From NCBI RefSeq assembly GCF_018842675.1, contig NZ_JAGTWO010000005.1, positions 421,334-485,333 of the forward strand: DNA of 64,000 bases. The letters run 5' to 3'. Each line of letters starts with the position of its first letter. Position 1 is the stretch's first letter. Shown here piece by piece: positions 1 through 9,327 of the stretch. The notes below the pieces were generated by a model. It saw only the letters and a list, made by a program, of their open reading frames with translations. It was not told where the DNA came from and did no database searches. The translations under genes and the position numbers were made by a program. The stretch is from Candidatus Pantoea bituminis. Lineage in GTDB: Bacteria; Pseudomonadota; Gammaproteobacteria; Enterobacterales; Enterobacteriaceae.

Positions 1-534
1 CACTGCCATCATCTGCTGGTTAAATCGGTAAAGCTCTTCAATGCGGGTGCTGTCGCGATGTTTCATCACGAAATAGACCGACGTGCCGTCATATTCATGA
101 TTCATGCGACACCAGGCATCAATGCCACTCTGCTCAAGTGCATCGCTGATTTGCTGGCGGTAATTGATCAAACGTTTCTGTAAAGGCCCAAGATTGCTCA
201 GCACGTGCGCAGCCCATTCAGGATCAAGGCTGCCATCCGGGCGGGTGATCACCGCACCGTGAGTCATGACTTTCCAGGAGGTAAACGGCACCGCAACGCG
301 GCTTGTCTCCTCTGTTCCGCGAGCAGTAACCGGGATCAATTCAGCGGTGGCCATCATCCAATCCACCAGCATCGCTTGCTCTTGCGACATGAAGCTTCGC
401 GGTTCCATTTGTCGATCAAATGCCCCTACGCGAACCGGCTCCTGATGCGTTTCATCTTTCATTTTACGCAGCGTTTGAAACAGCGTGTCATCCAGATCGC
501 AAAGTACAACCGGCAGATTCACAGGCTTATTCAT
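1..534 (-). CDS. HAD-superfamily hydrolase of the Ter locus (3' end beyond window)
   Basis: The reading frame is open from an ATG at 534 to the window edge, giving the first 178 residues. Motif I of HAD phosphatases is visible near the N terminus (VVLCDLDDTL, about residues 9-18), with the two aspartates expected for nucleophile and acid/base. The rest of the visible part resembles a Cof-like cap, and later HAD motifs lie outside the window. The start overlaps the 3' end of the upstream phosphoribosyltransferase by 8 bases, implying translational coupling in an ATP-grasp, PRTase, HAD operon. Published comparative genomics of Ter systems predicts that this trio helps make or process a nucleoside-like metabolite. 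The HAD family call is firm; the substrate is unknown. Confidence 0.8.
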   Translation of the reverse strand, partial: MNKPVNLPVVLCDLDDTLFQTLRKMKDETHQEPVRVGAFDRQMEPRSFMSQEQAMLVDWMMATAELIPVTARGTEETSRVAVPFTSWKVMTHGAVITRPDGSLDPEWAAHVLSNLGPLQKRLINYRQQISDALEQSGIDAWCRMNHEYDGTSVYFVMKHRDSTRIEELYRFNQQMMAV

Positions 535-1660
535 AAGTCAGCACCTCAACGTGTGGCGCAACGTTTGCGAGCTGCTTAAGCAGCGCAGGGCAAACCGTTT
601 CAGCCGGGGTTTCAACGCAGACAATAATGCGATCAAATTTTTGATGAGCCACGTTGTAGACGTAATTAGGAATGCCAAGCCCATAATTATCACTGAAGGC
701 GATCACGGACTCGATAGCCATTCCCGTTGCAATCGGAGAACGCGTTAGCGAACTGAAGCGGACATCTGAACCCTGCTGCTCAAGTCTCTCTGCCAGCAGA
801 AAGGGTTGCCAGACAAACTCACCCGATCCCAATACCAGCACTTTTTCAGCTGGTTCAGCCCCTATATGGGTGCCAATACGGCATTCGGTTTCATCCATAC
901 CGAGACGGCCCCAATCCTGATACGGAGAAAGGCGAGAAGTACCTGATGCGGTGACATTGACAGAAGGCATGACCGGAACAGGCGCGTCAGGGCGCGGGGT
1001 CCAACTCCAGCGACCTTTAACCAAGGCGACTTCATCGACGGGCAAAGGGCTACGGTTCGCAATGTCACCGTTGCTCCAGTCGGTTATCGTCACCGTCACC
1101 ACCCGTTCAACTTCATCAAGGCCCGCTTCACGCAAGGCCTGCAAAAGGTTGAGGAAGGTGTTACCGGTTGTCGCTTCGTCATCAACAAGCACCAGTGTTC
1201 GGGCATTAAGCGCCCGGCTGCGCAGTTCAGCATCTTCTGGTTGATAGATCAGGTGATCCGTTGCGTGGCTGTGATTCTCTTTGAATTCACAAAGCAGTTC
1301 ACCTGACACTGGGTGGCGCGTGCTGGTAAGAAAGACCGGTTGAGCCAGTTGCTTTTTGGCTTCCTGGAAAACGCCTGCGGCAAGGCCAACCGCGGTTTCA
1401 GCCATCCCAATAAAGAGCACTGGCTCGGGTAAATCCTGCGGAATCTGTGCGGCTAACTGGCAATAGGTTTGGCGCATGGTCGCAGGGGCAATCGGGATAT
1501 GACGACCCAGCACTTTGCTTACAAAGAGAAAGGCCCGCTTAGGGTTTTTACGCTCCGCTACGCCAAAGAGTGACGTGAGCGGAAGTGTGTCATGGGTGAC
1601 AACAGACAGCGTGCCGCCAGCCATTTCAAATCCAGCGGTTTGGGGAGGATTATTAGTCAT
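527..1660 (-). CDS. Phosphoribosyltransferase with TRSP domain (Ter-associated)
   Basis: This 377-residue protein has a type I phosphoribosyltransferase core in its first half. The PRPP-binding loop reads VLVDDEATTGNT, about residues 155-166, matching the family pattern of hydrophobics, DD/DE and TTG. The C-terminal part, about residues 260-377, fits the TRSP domain that accompanies this class: it carries GSGEFVWQPFLLAE and a YVYNVAH segment. It starts 2 bases after the upstream ATP-grasp gene ends and overlaps the HAD gene by 8 bases, so the three form one operon divergent from terZABCDE. In Ter clusters this enzyme is predicted to attach or remove a base from a ribose phosphate in synthesis of an unidentified nucleoside-like compound. 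Family confident; reaction inferred. Confidence 0.85.
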   Translation of the reverse strand: MTNNPPQTAGFEMAGGTLSVVTHDTLPLTSLFGVAERKNPKRAFLFVSKVLGRHIPIAPATMRQTYCQLAAQIPQDLPEPVLFIGMAETAVGLAAGVFQEAKKQLAQPVFLTSTRHPVSGELLCEFKENHSHATDHLIYQPEDAELRSRALNARTLVLVDDEATTGNTFLNLLQALREAGLDEVERVVTVTITDWSNGDIANRSPLPVDEVALVKGRWSWTPRPDAPVPVMPSVNVTASGTSRLSPYQDWGRLGMDETECRIGTHIGAEPAEKVLVLGSGEFVWQPFLLAERLEQQGSDVRFSSLTRSPIATGMAIESVIAFSDNYGLGIPNYVYNVAHQKFDRIIVCVETPAETVCPALLKQLANVAPHVEVLTYE

Positions 1661-1662
1661 TA

Positions 1663-2762
1663 TTATACGCTCTCAGTTTTCGCCGAAATCTCATGAATGA
1701 TGTTGACCGTGCAGGCCGGAATCGGCTTAACAGCATGGGTCGGTGTAACCTGAACGCGGGTGAAGCGGGCTGCGTGAACAGCAATGTCGTGCTCATTGAT
1801 AAGATCGAGCTGACGTAACGCAAAAATACCGGGAAGATTCACCCCAGAATGAAGCGTGAAGCCAATTCCCCCGAAGGGCGCAGGTTAGCCTCAAGCAAGA
1901 CAGGTTCACCGCTGTCATTGGTTCGCGTCTGAACATTGATAAGTCCATCTGCTTTCATGGTCTGCGCACATTGGCAAGCAAGGTCAAAAGCCGCGCCGCT
2001 GTTTTCCAGCGTCTGAACCGATCCACTTTTACTGCGTGATACGGCCAAAAGTACGTTTCCCTTCTCAACCAGCATGTCCACTGAACATTCGGGTGAAGAG
2101 AGGAAAGGCATAACGATTTGCTTCGGCAGGCTTTCACCTGCGGCTTCGGCCATTTTCAACGTATTGATCAAGACCGAAGGATGAACGATGCGTGAATCCG
2201 GGTGATTTAAAATCTGCATAATTGGCGCGGTTTTCTTAAGGATCCAGAACCCCATGCCGTATATACCCCTTACGGGTTTAATACAGGGAAGCTTACCCGC
2301 GTGTTCCAAACGGGAAAGGGCTGCCAAAACTTCTTCAGATGACGCGACAACCTCTGAAGGCACAGCAGCAAGGCCTTGCGCAAGCATCTGCTCACTGAAC
2401 GCGGCTTTATCATCGGCCAGTAAAAAGGTTGCTGGATGACTAGCACCGGTGATTAAACGCACGCCCAACGCTTCGATTTCCTGTCGCAACCCTTCATACA
2501 GCGCGCCACGTTTGCCCGCATGAATGGCAACAACGTTGTGTTTCTCGATCACCGCTTTCATGAACGGGATCAGCGCGTCGGGATTCTCTGGCTCAATGTA
2601 AGCATGGTCAGCTTCAGAGAGTATTTCCGGGCGGTGAGATCGATGCGAAGCTACCGTGACAAAGTTATATCCACCTGCCGCACGCATTTCACTCACTGCA
2701 TTCAAGATATCTTTTTGCGAAGACACGCCTTCCATAAACCATACGGATTTGGTTTTGACCAT
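1663..2762 (-). CDS. ATP-grasp enzyme of the Ter locus (frameshifted near 3' end as read)
   Basis: The frame from ATG 2762 codes for a PreATP-grasp/ATP-grasp ligase. VLLEANLRPSG near the C-terminal part is the typical ATP-grasp metal-binding segment (E-x-N), preceded by KPVRGIYGMGF in the ATP-binding lobe. As read it stops at 1839 after RPSGELASRFILG. Adding one G to the G5 run (C5 on the plus strand, 1868-1872) restores RPSGGIGFTLHSGVNLPG and continues to a stop at 1663, giving 366 residues, 2 bases before the phosphoribosyltransferase start. The last 60 codons are thus still present and family-like. It probably joins an amino or carboxyl group to another metabolite; the substrate is unknown. 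It is first gene of the operon divergent from terZ. Confidence 0.82.
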
Positions 2763-3065
2763 TTTTTTGAGCCCTGAAAAGTTTGCCGGAGGACGAGAAA
2801 ATGCAGTGTAAGCACCCGCTTAAAATAATTCAATCATAACATGATATTATTGACTATAATTTGAACAGGCCCTGTTTTGGGAAAGTATTTTTTGTAATTC
2901 AAAGCGGTAGTTTTTATTATTTGTCTTTAAAAACATGTAAATAATAACTTTACAATATCATACGATGATTTTTATGTTGTAGGGAAAAATCTCATGTTAT
3001 GATTGCCGGGCTTTCAAAATGATCGCCTTTTTTTACTGCAGCAAAACACCAATCAGTAAGGAGAT
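2763..3065. promoter_or_regulatory. Divergent intergenic region between ATP-grasp operon and terZABCDE
   Basis: About 300 bases of strongly AT-rich sequence separate the two divergent halves of the Ter locus and must carry both promoters. A weak sigma-70-like pair for terZ is TTTACA at 2949-2954 with TTATGT 17 bases on. The ribosome site AAGGAG lies at 3058-3063. I could not assign a regulator site; promoter positions are tentative. Confidence 0.45.
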
Positions 3066-3068
3066 ATG

Positions 3069-3653
3069 ATGGTATCTTTAAGTAAGAATCAGACGATTTC
3101 GCTGGCTAAATCCAGCAGCGCAATTTCCCAAATTCAGTTCGGCCTCGGCTGGGATCCTGCCAAGAAAAAGGGATTTCTGGGTGGGCTTCTGGGTGGAAAC
3201 AGCTCAAGCATCGATCTTGACGCAAGCTGCATTCTTCTCGACAGCGCCGGTAACGTTCTGGACACCGTCTGGTTTCGCCAACTGAATTCAAAAGAGGGTT
3301 CCATCCGCCACAGTGGTGACAACCGCACCGGTGAAGGCGATGGCGATGACGAAGTCATCAGCGCGGATCTCTCTCGCTTGCCGTCTAACGTTGAACATCT
3401 GGTATTGACCGTTAACAGCTTTACCGGTCAGACCTTCAAAGATGTTGATAATGCATTCTGTCGCGTGGTCGATCAGCAAGGTAAAGAACTTGCCCGCTAC
3501 AAACTGGCTGAGCAAGGCTCACATACAGCCGTAGTGATCGCGTCTCTACGCCGCAGCGGCGGAGAGTGGAATTTCACTGCACACGGAAACATCTCCCGTG
3601 GCAGCACCATTAACGACATGATCCCCGACATCAAAGCCGCGGTAGGTTGCTAA
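3069..3653 (+). CDS. terZ: TerZ, TerD-family tellurite/stress protein
   Basis: The product is a 194-residue TerD-fold protein beginning MVSLSKNQT, like TerZ of plasmid-borne ter operons. The conserved acidic calcium-binding signatures are present: SIDLDASCILL and [28 protein letters not shown] insertion after GLGWDP is typical of TerZ and absent from TerD/TerE. Two in-frame ATGs occur, at 3066 and 3069. AAGGAG at 3058-3063 is only 2 bases from the first but 5 from the second, so 3069 is preferred. terA begins at its stop codon (TAATG), so the two are coupled. It is a cytoplasmic, probably Ca2+-binding member of the membrane-associated Ter complex. Confidence 0.92.
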   Translation: MVSLSKNQTISLAKSSSAISQIQFGLGWDPAKKKGFLGGLLGGNSSSIDLDASCILLDSAGNVLDTVWFRQLNSKEGSIRHSGDNRTGEGDGDDEVISADLSRLPSNVEHLVLTVNSFTGQTFKDVDNAFCRVVDQQGKELARYKLAEQGSHTAVVIASLRRSGGEWNFTAHGNISRGSTINDMIPDIKAAVGC

Positions 3654-4819
3654 TGAACCTGACGCCAGGGGCAATGCCCCGTTCCTAATCAATCGCTGGT
3701 GGTTCGTGTCTCTTCCGGCATACCGGTCGATGTTTCATCATTCCGACTTCACGAAAACGGAAAAGTACGCGGTGATGCGGATATGGTTTTTTATGGCCAG
3801 CGTGAGAATGACGATAAAACCATTCGTCTCTCCTCTTCTGGTAACGAAACCATGTTCACGGTGAACGTGCCCCAGCTGCGTCAGGACGTGCAAAAAGTCG
3901 CTTTTACGGTGACGTGTGAGGCAGGTAAAACTGTCGCACAACTTCAGCGTCTCACGATTCAGGTCGAATCAGTCGGCAATGTCTTGCTGACCTGCGACGT
4001 CGATGTTGCGGGACGTAGCGAAGCCGCATTGATTTTGGGTGAGCTTTATCGCCGTAACAATGAATGGAAATTCCGCTTCGTTTCGCAAGGCTTCAACGGA
4101 GGTCTGCAACCGCTTGCTGAGCACTTTGGTATTGATGTGGCTGATGAGGCATCACCGGCTCAGGCTCCTACGCCAGCGCCAGCGCCAGCACCAGCACCAG
4201 CGGTGAATCTGAGCAAAGTCAGCCTGACTAAAGAAAAGCCCGCCATCAGCCTGAAAAAGAAAGATGATTACGGTCTGATCCGCATCAACCTGAACTGGAA
4301 TAAACGCTCCAGCGAGCCCAGCAAAAAGGCTTTTTCAGCGGCGTGTTCAATAACAATAAAGGCATCGATCTCGATCTTGCCGCCTATGTTGAACTTGCCG
4401 ATGGGCAGCGCACCATTATTCAGGCGCTGGGTAATAACTTCGGCAATTTAGACGGTTCGCCCTATGTAAAATTGCAGGGTGACGATCGCACCGGTGCGGT
4501 CAGCGACGGGGAATGGATCCACATCAACGGCGCTGAGTGGAAAAACGTGCGTGAGGTGTTGGTGTTCGCCTTTATTTTTGAAGGTGTACCAAGCTGGGAA
4601 AACACAGATGGCATCGTCACGATGCATGTGCCTGGCCAGCCACCTATCGAGACGTTGCTGACCGAAGGCAATAATCGCCAAACCATGTGCGCCATTGCGC
4701 GCCTGGTCAACGAATCTGGTGCAATCCGTGTTGAACGCATCAATCGCTATTTTGGTGGTCATCAGGATATGGATCAGGCTTTCGGCTGGGGATTCCGCTG
4801 GAAGTCAGGCTCTAAGTAA
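3653..4819 (+). CDS. terA: TerA tellurite-resistance/stress protein (three apparent indels as read)
   Basis: TerA carries two TerD-like halves joined by an Ala/Pro linker (about residues 165-185). The ATG at 3653 overlaps the terZ stop and starts MNLTPG, as in known TerA, but the frame soon stops. Restoring one G in the G4 run 3668-3671 and one C in the C4 run 3677-3680 gives GGNAPVPNQSLVVRVSSG, the expected N terminus. A third loss near 4328-4329 splits KKGFFSGVFNNNKGIDLDL. With three bases restored the gene codes for 389 residues, the usual TerA size. The second half carries GDDRTGAVSDGEWI, a degenerate form of the acidic loop. The identification is firm; the breaks are probably sequencing errors. 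Confidence 0.88.
4173..4202 (+). repeat. Tandem hexamer repeat in the TerA linker
   Basis: Five consecutive copies of CCAGCR encode the Pro-Ala-Pro-Ala linker between the two TerD-like halves of TerA. Copy number could vary by slippage without shifting the frame. Confidence 0.85.
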
Positions 4820-4835
4820 CTAAGAGGGTATTTTA

Positions 4836-5291
4836 ATGAGCTTTTTCAACAAGCTGAAAGAGAGTTTTAACTCTGGCCGCGCCGAACTGACCAAGCAGGT
4901 TGGCCGCTATAAGAACCGCGCTTTCCTTGAAGGTACGGTAGCCGTATGTGCCCGAATTGCGATAGCAAGCGACGGCGTCAGCCCGGAAGAAAAACAGAAA
5001 ATGATCGGTTTCCTGCGTGAGTCGCCAGAGCTGAGCATCTTCGATACCACGGAAGTCATCGACTTTTTCAACAAGCTGGTTACCTCTTTCAGTTTCGATA
5101 TCGAAATTGGCAAAGGCGAAACCATGAAGTACATCCTTGCGTTAAAAAACAAGCCCGAGCAGGCGCAACTTGCTGTCCGCGTGGGCATTGCTGTGGCTAA
5201 AAGCGATGGCGACTTTGATGAAACCGAAAAAACCAACGCGCGCGAAATCATTGAAGCCCTGGGCTTCAAGACCAGCGAATTTGGTCTGTAA
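4836..5291 (+). CDS. terB: TerB tellurite-resistance protein
   Basis: A 151-residue TerB-family protein starting MSFFNKLKESFNSGR and ending in the normal place. TerB proteins are all-helical, with two paired metal-binding motifs. The acidic segments VCARIAIASDGVSPEE and GIAVAKSDGDFDETE (an internal repeat of A-S/K-D-G) are both intact here. It lies 16 bases after terA and 35 before terC. In the proposed Ter complex, cytoplasmic TerB binds membrane TerC and links it to the TerD-type proteins. No anomalies. Confidence 0.95.
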   Translation: MSFFNKLKESFNSGRAELTKQVGRYKNRAFLEGTVAVCARIAIASDGVSPEEKQKMIGFLRESPELSIFDTTEVIDFFNKLVTSFSFDIEIGKGETMKYILALKNKPEQAQLAVRVGIAVAKSDGDFDETEKTNAREIIEALGFKTSEFGL

Positions 5292-5325
5292 CGGTTACTG
5301 ATTTTCAATCCCTGGAGTTAAATGC

Positions 5326-6369
5326 ATGCAATCCACCCACATTGGCTTTCCGATTGAGACGGTAGCAGTATTCCTGCTGTTGTCTGTCGGTGCCATTTTT
5401 ATTGACCTGTTCATGCACCGTCATGACAAGCCAATCTCATTGAAAAGCGCGGCCGCATGGTCTGTTTTCTGGATATTTATGGCGCTGGCCTTTGCGGGCT
5501 TCCTGTACATTCATCACGGCCCCGAAGTCGCTAGCCTGTTTGTTACCGGTTACGCCCTTGAGAAGGTGCTGTCCGTTGATAACCTGTTCGTGATGATGGC
5601 TATCTTCTCTTGGTTTGCTATCCCCGATCGCTACCGCCATCGCGTGCTTTATTGGGGCATCATCGGTGCAATCGTCTTCCGTGGCGTGTTCGTTGCCATC
5701 GGTACCGGTCTGCTGGCGTTAGGCCCGTGGGTGGAAGTTGTGTTTGCCATCATTGTAGGCTGGACAGCAGTAATGATGCTTAAAGGTGGCGGTAACGATG
5801 ATGAGATCGAAGATTACTCTCAGCACCTCGCCTACCGTATGGTGAAACGTTTTTATCCTATCTGGCCGAAACTCAAAGGCAATGCGTTTGTCATAAGCCA
5901 GAAGGAAGTGGATGAAGAGCTGGCAAAACCTGAGAACGCAGATGTTCAAATAGGTCGTGTGGCCAAAGCAGCCCGCTATGCAACACCAATGCTGTTGTGT
6001 CTGGCTGTCGTTGAACTTTCAGATGTTATGTTTGCTTTCGACTCGGTACCGGCGGTGATCGCGGTAAGCCGTGAGCCACTGATTGTTTACAGTGCGATGA
6101 TGTTCGCCATTCTGGGGCTTCGTACCCTGTACTTCGTGCTTGAAGGCCTGAAGCAGTATCTGGTGCATTTGGAAAAAGCCGTTATTGTTCTGCTGTTCTT
6201 TATTGCAGTGAAACTGGGCTTGAATGCAACGGAACACTTCTTCCATCACGGCTATTCGATCGGCGCAACCGCCAGTCTGTATGTCGTCATGGGCGTACTG
6301 GCGTTGGGTATCATTGCAAGTCTGCTTTTCCCAGGAAAAGAAGAAGAGAAAGAAGAAGGGCGCGAGTAA
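5326..6369 (+). CDS. terC: TerC integral membrane protein
   Basis: This 347-residue polytopic protein has about nine predicted hydrophobic segments. The family's acidic intramembrane motifs are visible: EKVLSVDNLFVMMAIFSWF, about residues 78-96, and VELSDVMFAFDSVPAVIAVS, about 228-247. Both carry the aspartates thought to bind metal in the TerC/LysE fold. The C terminus is a charged cytoplasmic tail. It is the membrane hub of the Ter system and is usually essential for tellurite resistance. It lies between terB and terD on one strand, full length and uninterrupted. Confidence 0.96.
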   Translation: MQSTHIGFPIETVAVFLLLSVGAIFIDLFMHRHDKPISLKSAAAWSVFWIFMALAFAGFLYIHHGPEVASLFVTGYALEKVLSVDNLFVMMAIFSWFAIPDRYRHRVLYWGIIGAIVFRGVFVAIGTGLLALGPWVEVVFAIIVGWTAVMMLKGGGNDDEIEDYSQHLAYRMVKRFYPIWPKLKGNAFVISQKEVDEELAKPENADVQIGRVAKAARYATPMLLCLAVVELSDVMFAFDSVPAVIAVSREPLIVYSAMMFAILGLRTLYFVLEGLKQYLVHLEKAVIVLLFFIAVKLGLNATEHFFHHGYSIGATASLYVVMGVLALGIIASLLFPGKEEEKEEGRE

Positions 6370-6427
6370 GTCGCGCCTCTAACAGAAGCATACGCAGTAT
6401 GCACAATGAATTGATGAGGAAAACAAC

Positions 6428-7006
6428 ATGGCAGTGACTCTCTCTAAAGGCGGAAACGTCTCTCTGGCAAAAGTCGATCCTTCACTGAAAAACGTGAAAA
6501 TCGGCCTCGGCTGGGATACCCGTTCCACTGATGGTCAGGATTTCGACCTTGATGCTTCCGCATTCCTGTTAACTGATGCGGGCAAAGTCCGCGGCGATCA
6601 GGACTTCATTTTCTATAACAACTTACGTTCTTCTGACGGCTCAGTGACCCACACCGGCGACAACCGTACCGGTGAAGGTGACGGCGATGACGAATCACTG
6701 ATCATTGAACTGAATAAAGTCCCGGCTGAAGTGACCAAAGTCGTGTTTGTTGTGACCATCCATGACGCCACCACGCGCCGTCAATCTTTTGGTCAGGTTG
6801 CTAACGCCTTCATCCGTTTGGTCAATAACGACACCAACGTTGAAGCCGCACGCTATGACCTGTCTGAAGATGCGAGCACCGAAACCGCAATGCTGTTTGG
6901 TGAGCTTTACCGCCACAACGGTGACTGGAAGTTCCGCGCGGTAGGCCAGGGTTATGCCGGTGGTCTGGCTTCTGTCTGTGCTCAATATGGTATTAACGCA
7001 TCCTAA
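6428..7006 (+). CDS. terD: TerD calcium-binding stress protein
   Basis: A 192-residue TerD-domain protein starting [13 protein letters not shown], with a good ribosome site (GATGAGGA) just upstream. The two Ca2+-binding acidic clusters are intact: [11 protein letters not shown] and [15 protein letters not shown]. It is closely related to the next gene, terE, and the pair look like an old tandem duplication. TerD is cytoplasmic and is thought to act with TerB and TerC in a metal/stress-sensing complex. The match to canonical TerD is over the full length. Confidence 0.96.
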   Translation: MAVTLSKGGNVSLAKVDPSLKNVKIGLGWDTRSTDGQDFDLDASAFLLTDAGKVRGDQDFIFYNNLRSSDGSVTHTGDNRTGEGDGDDESLIIELNKVPAEVTKVVFVVTIHDATTRRQSFGQVANAFIRLVNNDTNVEAARYDLSEDASTETAMLFGELYRHNGDWKFRAVGQGYAGGLASVCAQYGINAS

Positions 7007-7085
7007 CATTAGGGTGTTTTAAGCAGTTAAATCCTGCCCGGAGAGTGACTCCGGGCCTAAGTGAAAAGCAAAGAGGAATAACACA

Positions 7086-7661
7086 ATGGCAGTGAATCTC
7101 TCGAAAGGCGGTAACGTTAACCTGTCCAAAGAAGCCCCAACCATGACCAAAGCGATCGCGGGTCTTGGCTGGGATGCTCGTGTGACTGACGGACAGGCAT
7201 TCGACCTCGATGCATCAGTATTTCTGGTCGGTGATGACGGTAAAGTACTGTCCGATCAACACTTCGTGTTCTTCAACAACGCGACCAGCCCAGATGGCTC
7301 AGTTGCGCACCAAGGCGACAACCGCACCGGTGAAGGCGAAGGCGATGATGAGCAGGTTAAAATTGCACTGAACAACGTCCCTGCAGAAGTGAAGAAAGCG
7401 GTTTTTGCCGTCACTATTTATGATGCAGAAACGCGTAAGCAGAACTTCGGTATGGTTTCCAATGCTTATATCCGCATTGTTAACGAAGACAACAACGCCG
7501 AAATCGCGCGTTATGACCTCTCTGAAGACGCCAGCACTGAAACGGCAATGGTGTTTGGCGAACTCTATCGCCACAACGGTGAGTGGAAATTTAAAGCGGT
7601 TGGTCAAGGTTTTGCGGGTGGCTTGTCAGCACTGGCATCACAGCACGGTGTCTCTGTTTAA
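7086..7661 (+). CDS. terE: TerE TerD-family stress protein
   Basis: A 191-residue paralogue of TerD, starting [13 protein letters not shown] and sharing most of its sequence, including [10 protein letters not shown] and [15 protein letters not shown]. It is the last gene of the operon: two strong terminators follow, and no terF is present. AAAGAGGAATA upstream supplies the ribosome site. Full length, no anomalies. Confidence 0.95.
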   Translation: MAVNLSKGGNVNLSKEAPTMTKAIAGLGWDARVTDGQAFDLDASVFLVGDDGKVLSDQHFVFFNNATSPDGSVAHQGDNRTGEGEGDDEQVKIALNNVPAEVKKAVFAVTIYDAETRKQNFGMVSNAYIRIVNEDNNAEIARYDLSEDASTETAMVFGELYRHNGEWKFKAVGQGFAGGLSALASQHGVSV

Positions 7662-7678
7662 GTCATCTTTTGTATCAG

Positions 7679-7706
7679 GCCCTGTCCAATAGGACAGGGC
7701 TTTTTT
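7679..7706 (+). terminator. Rho-independent terminator of terZABCDE
   Basis: A perfect 9-bp stem, GCCCTGTCC with GGACAGGGC, closes a four-base loop and is followed directly by six T residues. It lies 18 bases after the terE stop. Confidence 0.92.
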
Positions 7707-7747
7707 ATATCTAAATCCTGCAAAAGTGGATTCTGCGTTAAACAGAC

Positions 7748-7770
7748 AACCGGCCTCAGGGCCGGTTTTT
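7748..7770 (+). terminator. Second terminator downstream of terE
   Basis: An 8-bp perfect stem (AACCGGCC/GGCCGGTT) with loop TCAG runs into a T-rich tract. It is a tandem backup to the terminator just upstream and insulates the convergent lplA gene. Confidence 0.85.
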
Positions 7771-7883
7771 TATTTTATAAGGGAAGCTATTTTTTAGCAT
7801 CCTTTGAGAAACCGCATAGCATAGCGTTCCAAAACACCTGCATGCTATTGTTTTAAAAGATACTAACAGTGAAGAGTAAGGCT

Positions 7884-8900
7884 TTAACTCACACTTTCAA
7901 TTAGCCACGCTTCCAGCTGATCAAGTTCATTGTGTTGTTCAGGAAACTCAGCTTTTAATTGCAGCATCTGTTCGGATAAAGCGTCTCGACGATACATCAC
8001 GCCTTGTAGCCGCACCGCCAGCGTTTCAAGCGGCGTAGGATTGAGGCTATCGGAAAATATCTGGCACCGACTGACAATCCCACGTTCCACATCAAAGTGA
8101 ATTTCCACGCCGCCCCAGCTAAAACGCGTATCTAACAAATGAGAAAAGTTCGGGGCGTTGCCAAAATTCCATTCCCAGCTGCTTTGTTTGGCGAACTGCT
8201 GTTCAAAACCAGGCAAGTCAGGCAATGCATCGGGTGAAATATATTCGGGTGCGCATTGCTCACCAAAATGTTCAAAATAGGCATCAATGATGGAGGAACA
8301 GATCTGTTCATAACTGATGCCGGGCGCCAACTCCTCAAGGTTCGCTACGCGAGAGCGCACAGAAGTGATGCCTTTGGCCTGCAATTTTTTGATATCAGGA
8401 TTAAGGTAATCCGCCAGGCGCGAAAGATCGGCATTCATCAAAATTGTGCCGTGGTGAAAACCGCGATCGGGGGTTTCACGATAGGCAGAACCTGAAATTT
8501 TACGCATCCCATCCAGGGTGTTAACCACTAAATCGTTACGACCAGAGGCTTCCGCAGGCACACCCAGCGTTGTCAAAGCACGCAAAATGATGGCGGTAGA
8601 AACGCTTTTATCGTACTCCGGCTTGCCCGCCATAAAAGTAAAACAGCAGTTACCCAAATCGTGAAACACCGCGCCCCCGCCGCTGCTGCGACGCGCTAGC
8701 TTGATATTGTCCTCCGCCATTCGTCGGGTGTTGCACTCTTTCCACGGATTTTGCGCGCGACCAATCACCACGGTATCTGCATTTCGCCATAAAAACAGAA
8801 CCCGTTGCGTCGCGGGCATCTGGCGGAATATGCACTCTTCAACGGCCAGGTTGAACCAGGGATCATTCGATTCCGATAACAGTAAACGCAATGTGGACAT
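7884..8900 (-). CDS. lplA: Lipoate-protein ligase A
   Basis: The 338-residue product has the length of E. coli LplA. It carries the family signatures [15 protein letters not shown] (about residues 70-84) and the lipoate/AMP-binding segment [11 protein letters not shown], whose lysine is catalytic. The N-terminal catalytic domain is followed by the accessory C-terminal domain. The enzyme activates scavenged lipoate with ATP and attaches it to lipoyl domains of pyruvate and 2-oxoglutarate dehydrogenases and the glycine-cleavage H protein. It stands alone on the minus strand, convergent with the ter operon. Confidence 0.96.
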   Translation of the reverse strand: MSTLRLLLSESNDPWFNLAVEECIFRQMPATQRVLFLWRNADTVVIGRAQNPWKECNTRRMAEDNIKLARRSSGGGAVFHDLGNCCFTFMAGKPEYDKSVSTAIILRALTTLGVPAEASGRNDLVVNTLDGMRKISGSAYRETPDRGFHHGTILMNADLSRLADYLNPDIKKLQAKGITSVRSRVANLEELAPGISYEQICSSIIDAYFEHFGEQCAPEYISPDALPDLPGFEQQFAKQSSWEWNFGNAPNFSHLLDTRFSWGGVEIHFDVERGIVSRCQIFSDSLNPTPLETLAVRLQGVMYRRDALSEQMLQLKAEFPEQHNELDQLEAWLIESVS

Positions 8901-9327
8901 ATATCACTCCAGTTCCTTGAGAGAGTAAGTGTTGCAGAACGCACGGATGAGTCCGGCGTGCCGCAAGCGTCCGCCATTATCATGCTTCACCCCTTTTGGC
9001 CGCGAATAATTTTTCAAAAGAGATCGCTGCTCAACAACTTGGTGCAAGTTTGTGAAGTAAATCGACTGAAAACCCTCCATAAAATAATCGCGCAGCTAAC
9101 TGCATTGGATTAAAAAACGGTCGGTTATGTACCGCTGCGCTTTTCGTGTGCCAGAAATAACGGGGCTTCCGCTGCTCTTGCACGCTTTGTGAAGCACATC
9201 CCAAAAACAACACCTGCACATAATTACGCTTGCTTATTATTTGGGTAAAGGTAGATTTTATATAACTTCACGGTATGTCGTGAACTTGGAAAGTACATCA
9301 CAATCTAATTTTGAAGGGTTAATCCTT
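8901..9327. other. Intergenic region upstream of lplA and the sugar operon
   Basis: About 430 bases with no convincing coding sequence. It must hold the lplA promoter (minus) and the sugar-operon promoter (plus). A T/A-rich stretch at about 9252-9266 could contain a -10 element. The clearest signal is the inverted repeat listed separately at 9267-9284. Confidence 0.5.
9267..9284. promoter_or_regulatory. Candidate operator: perfect inverted repeat before the sugar operon
   Basis: TTCACG and CGTGAA flank a 6-base spacer, a perfect 6+6 bp palindrome 43 bases upstream of the first gene's ATG. Position and symmetry fit a dimeric repressor such as the RpiR-type regulator encoded in the same operon. 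The link to that regulator is inference. Confidence 0.45.

Noticed and set aside
205..748. Open frames on the plus strand opposite the HAD and PRTase genes
   Set aside because: They are antisense to well-conserved coding sequence, have no ribosome sites and no recognisable domains.
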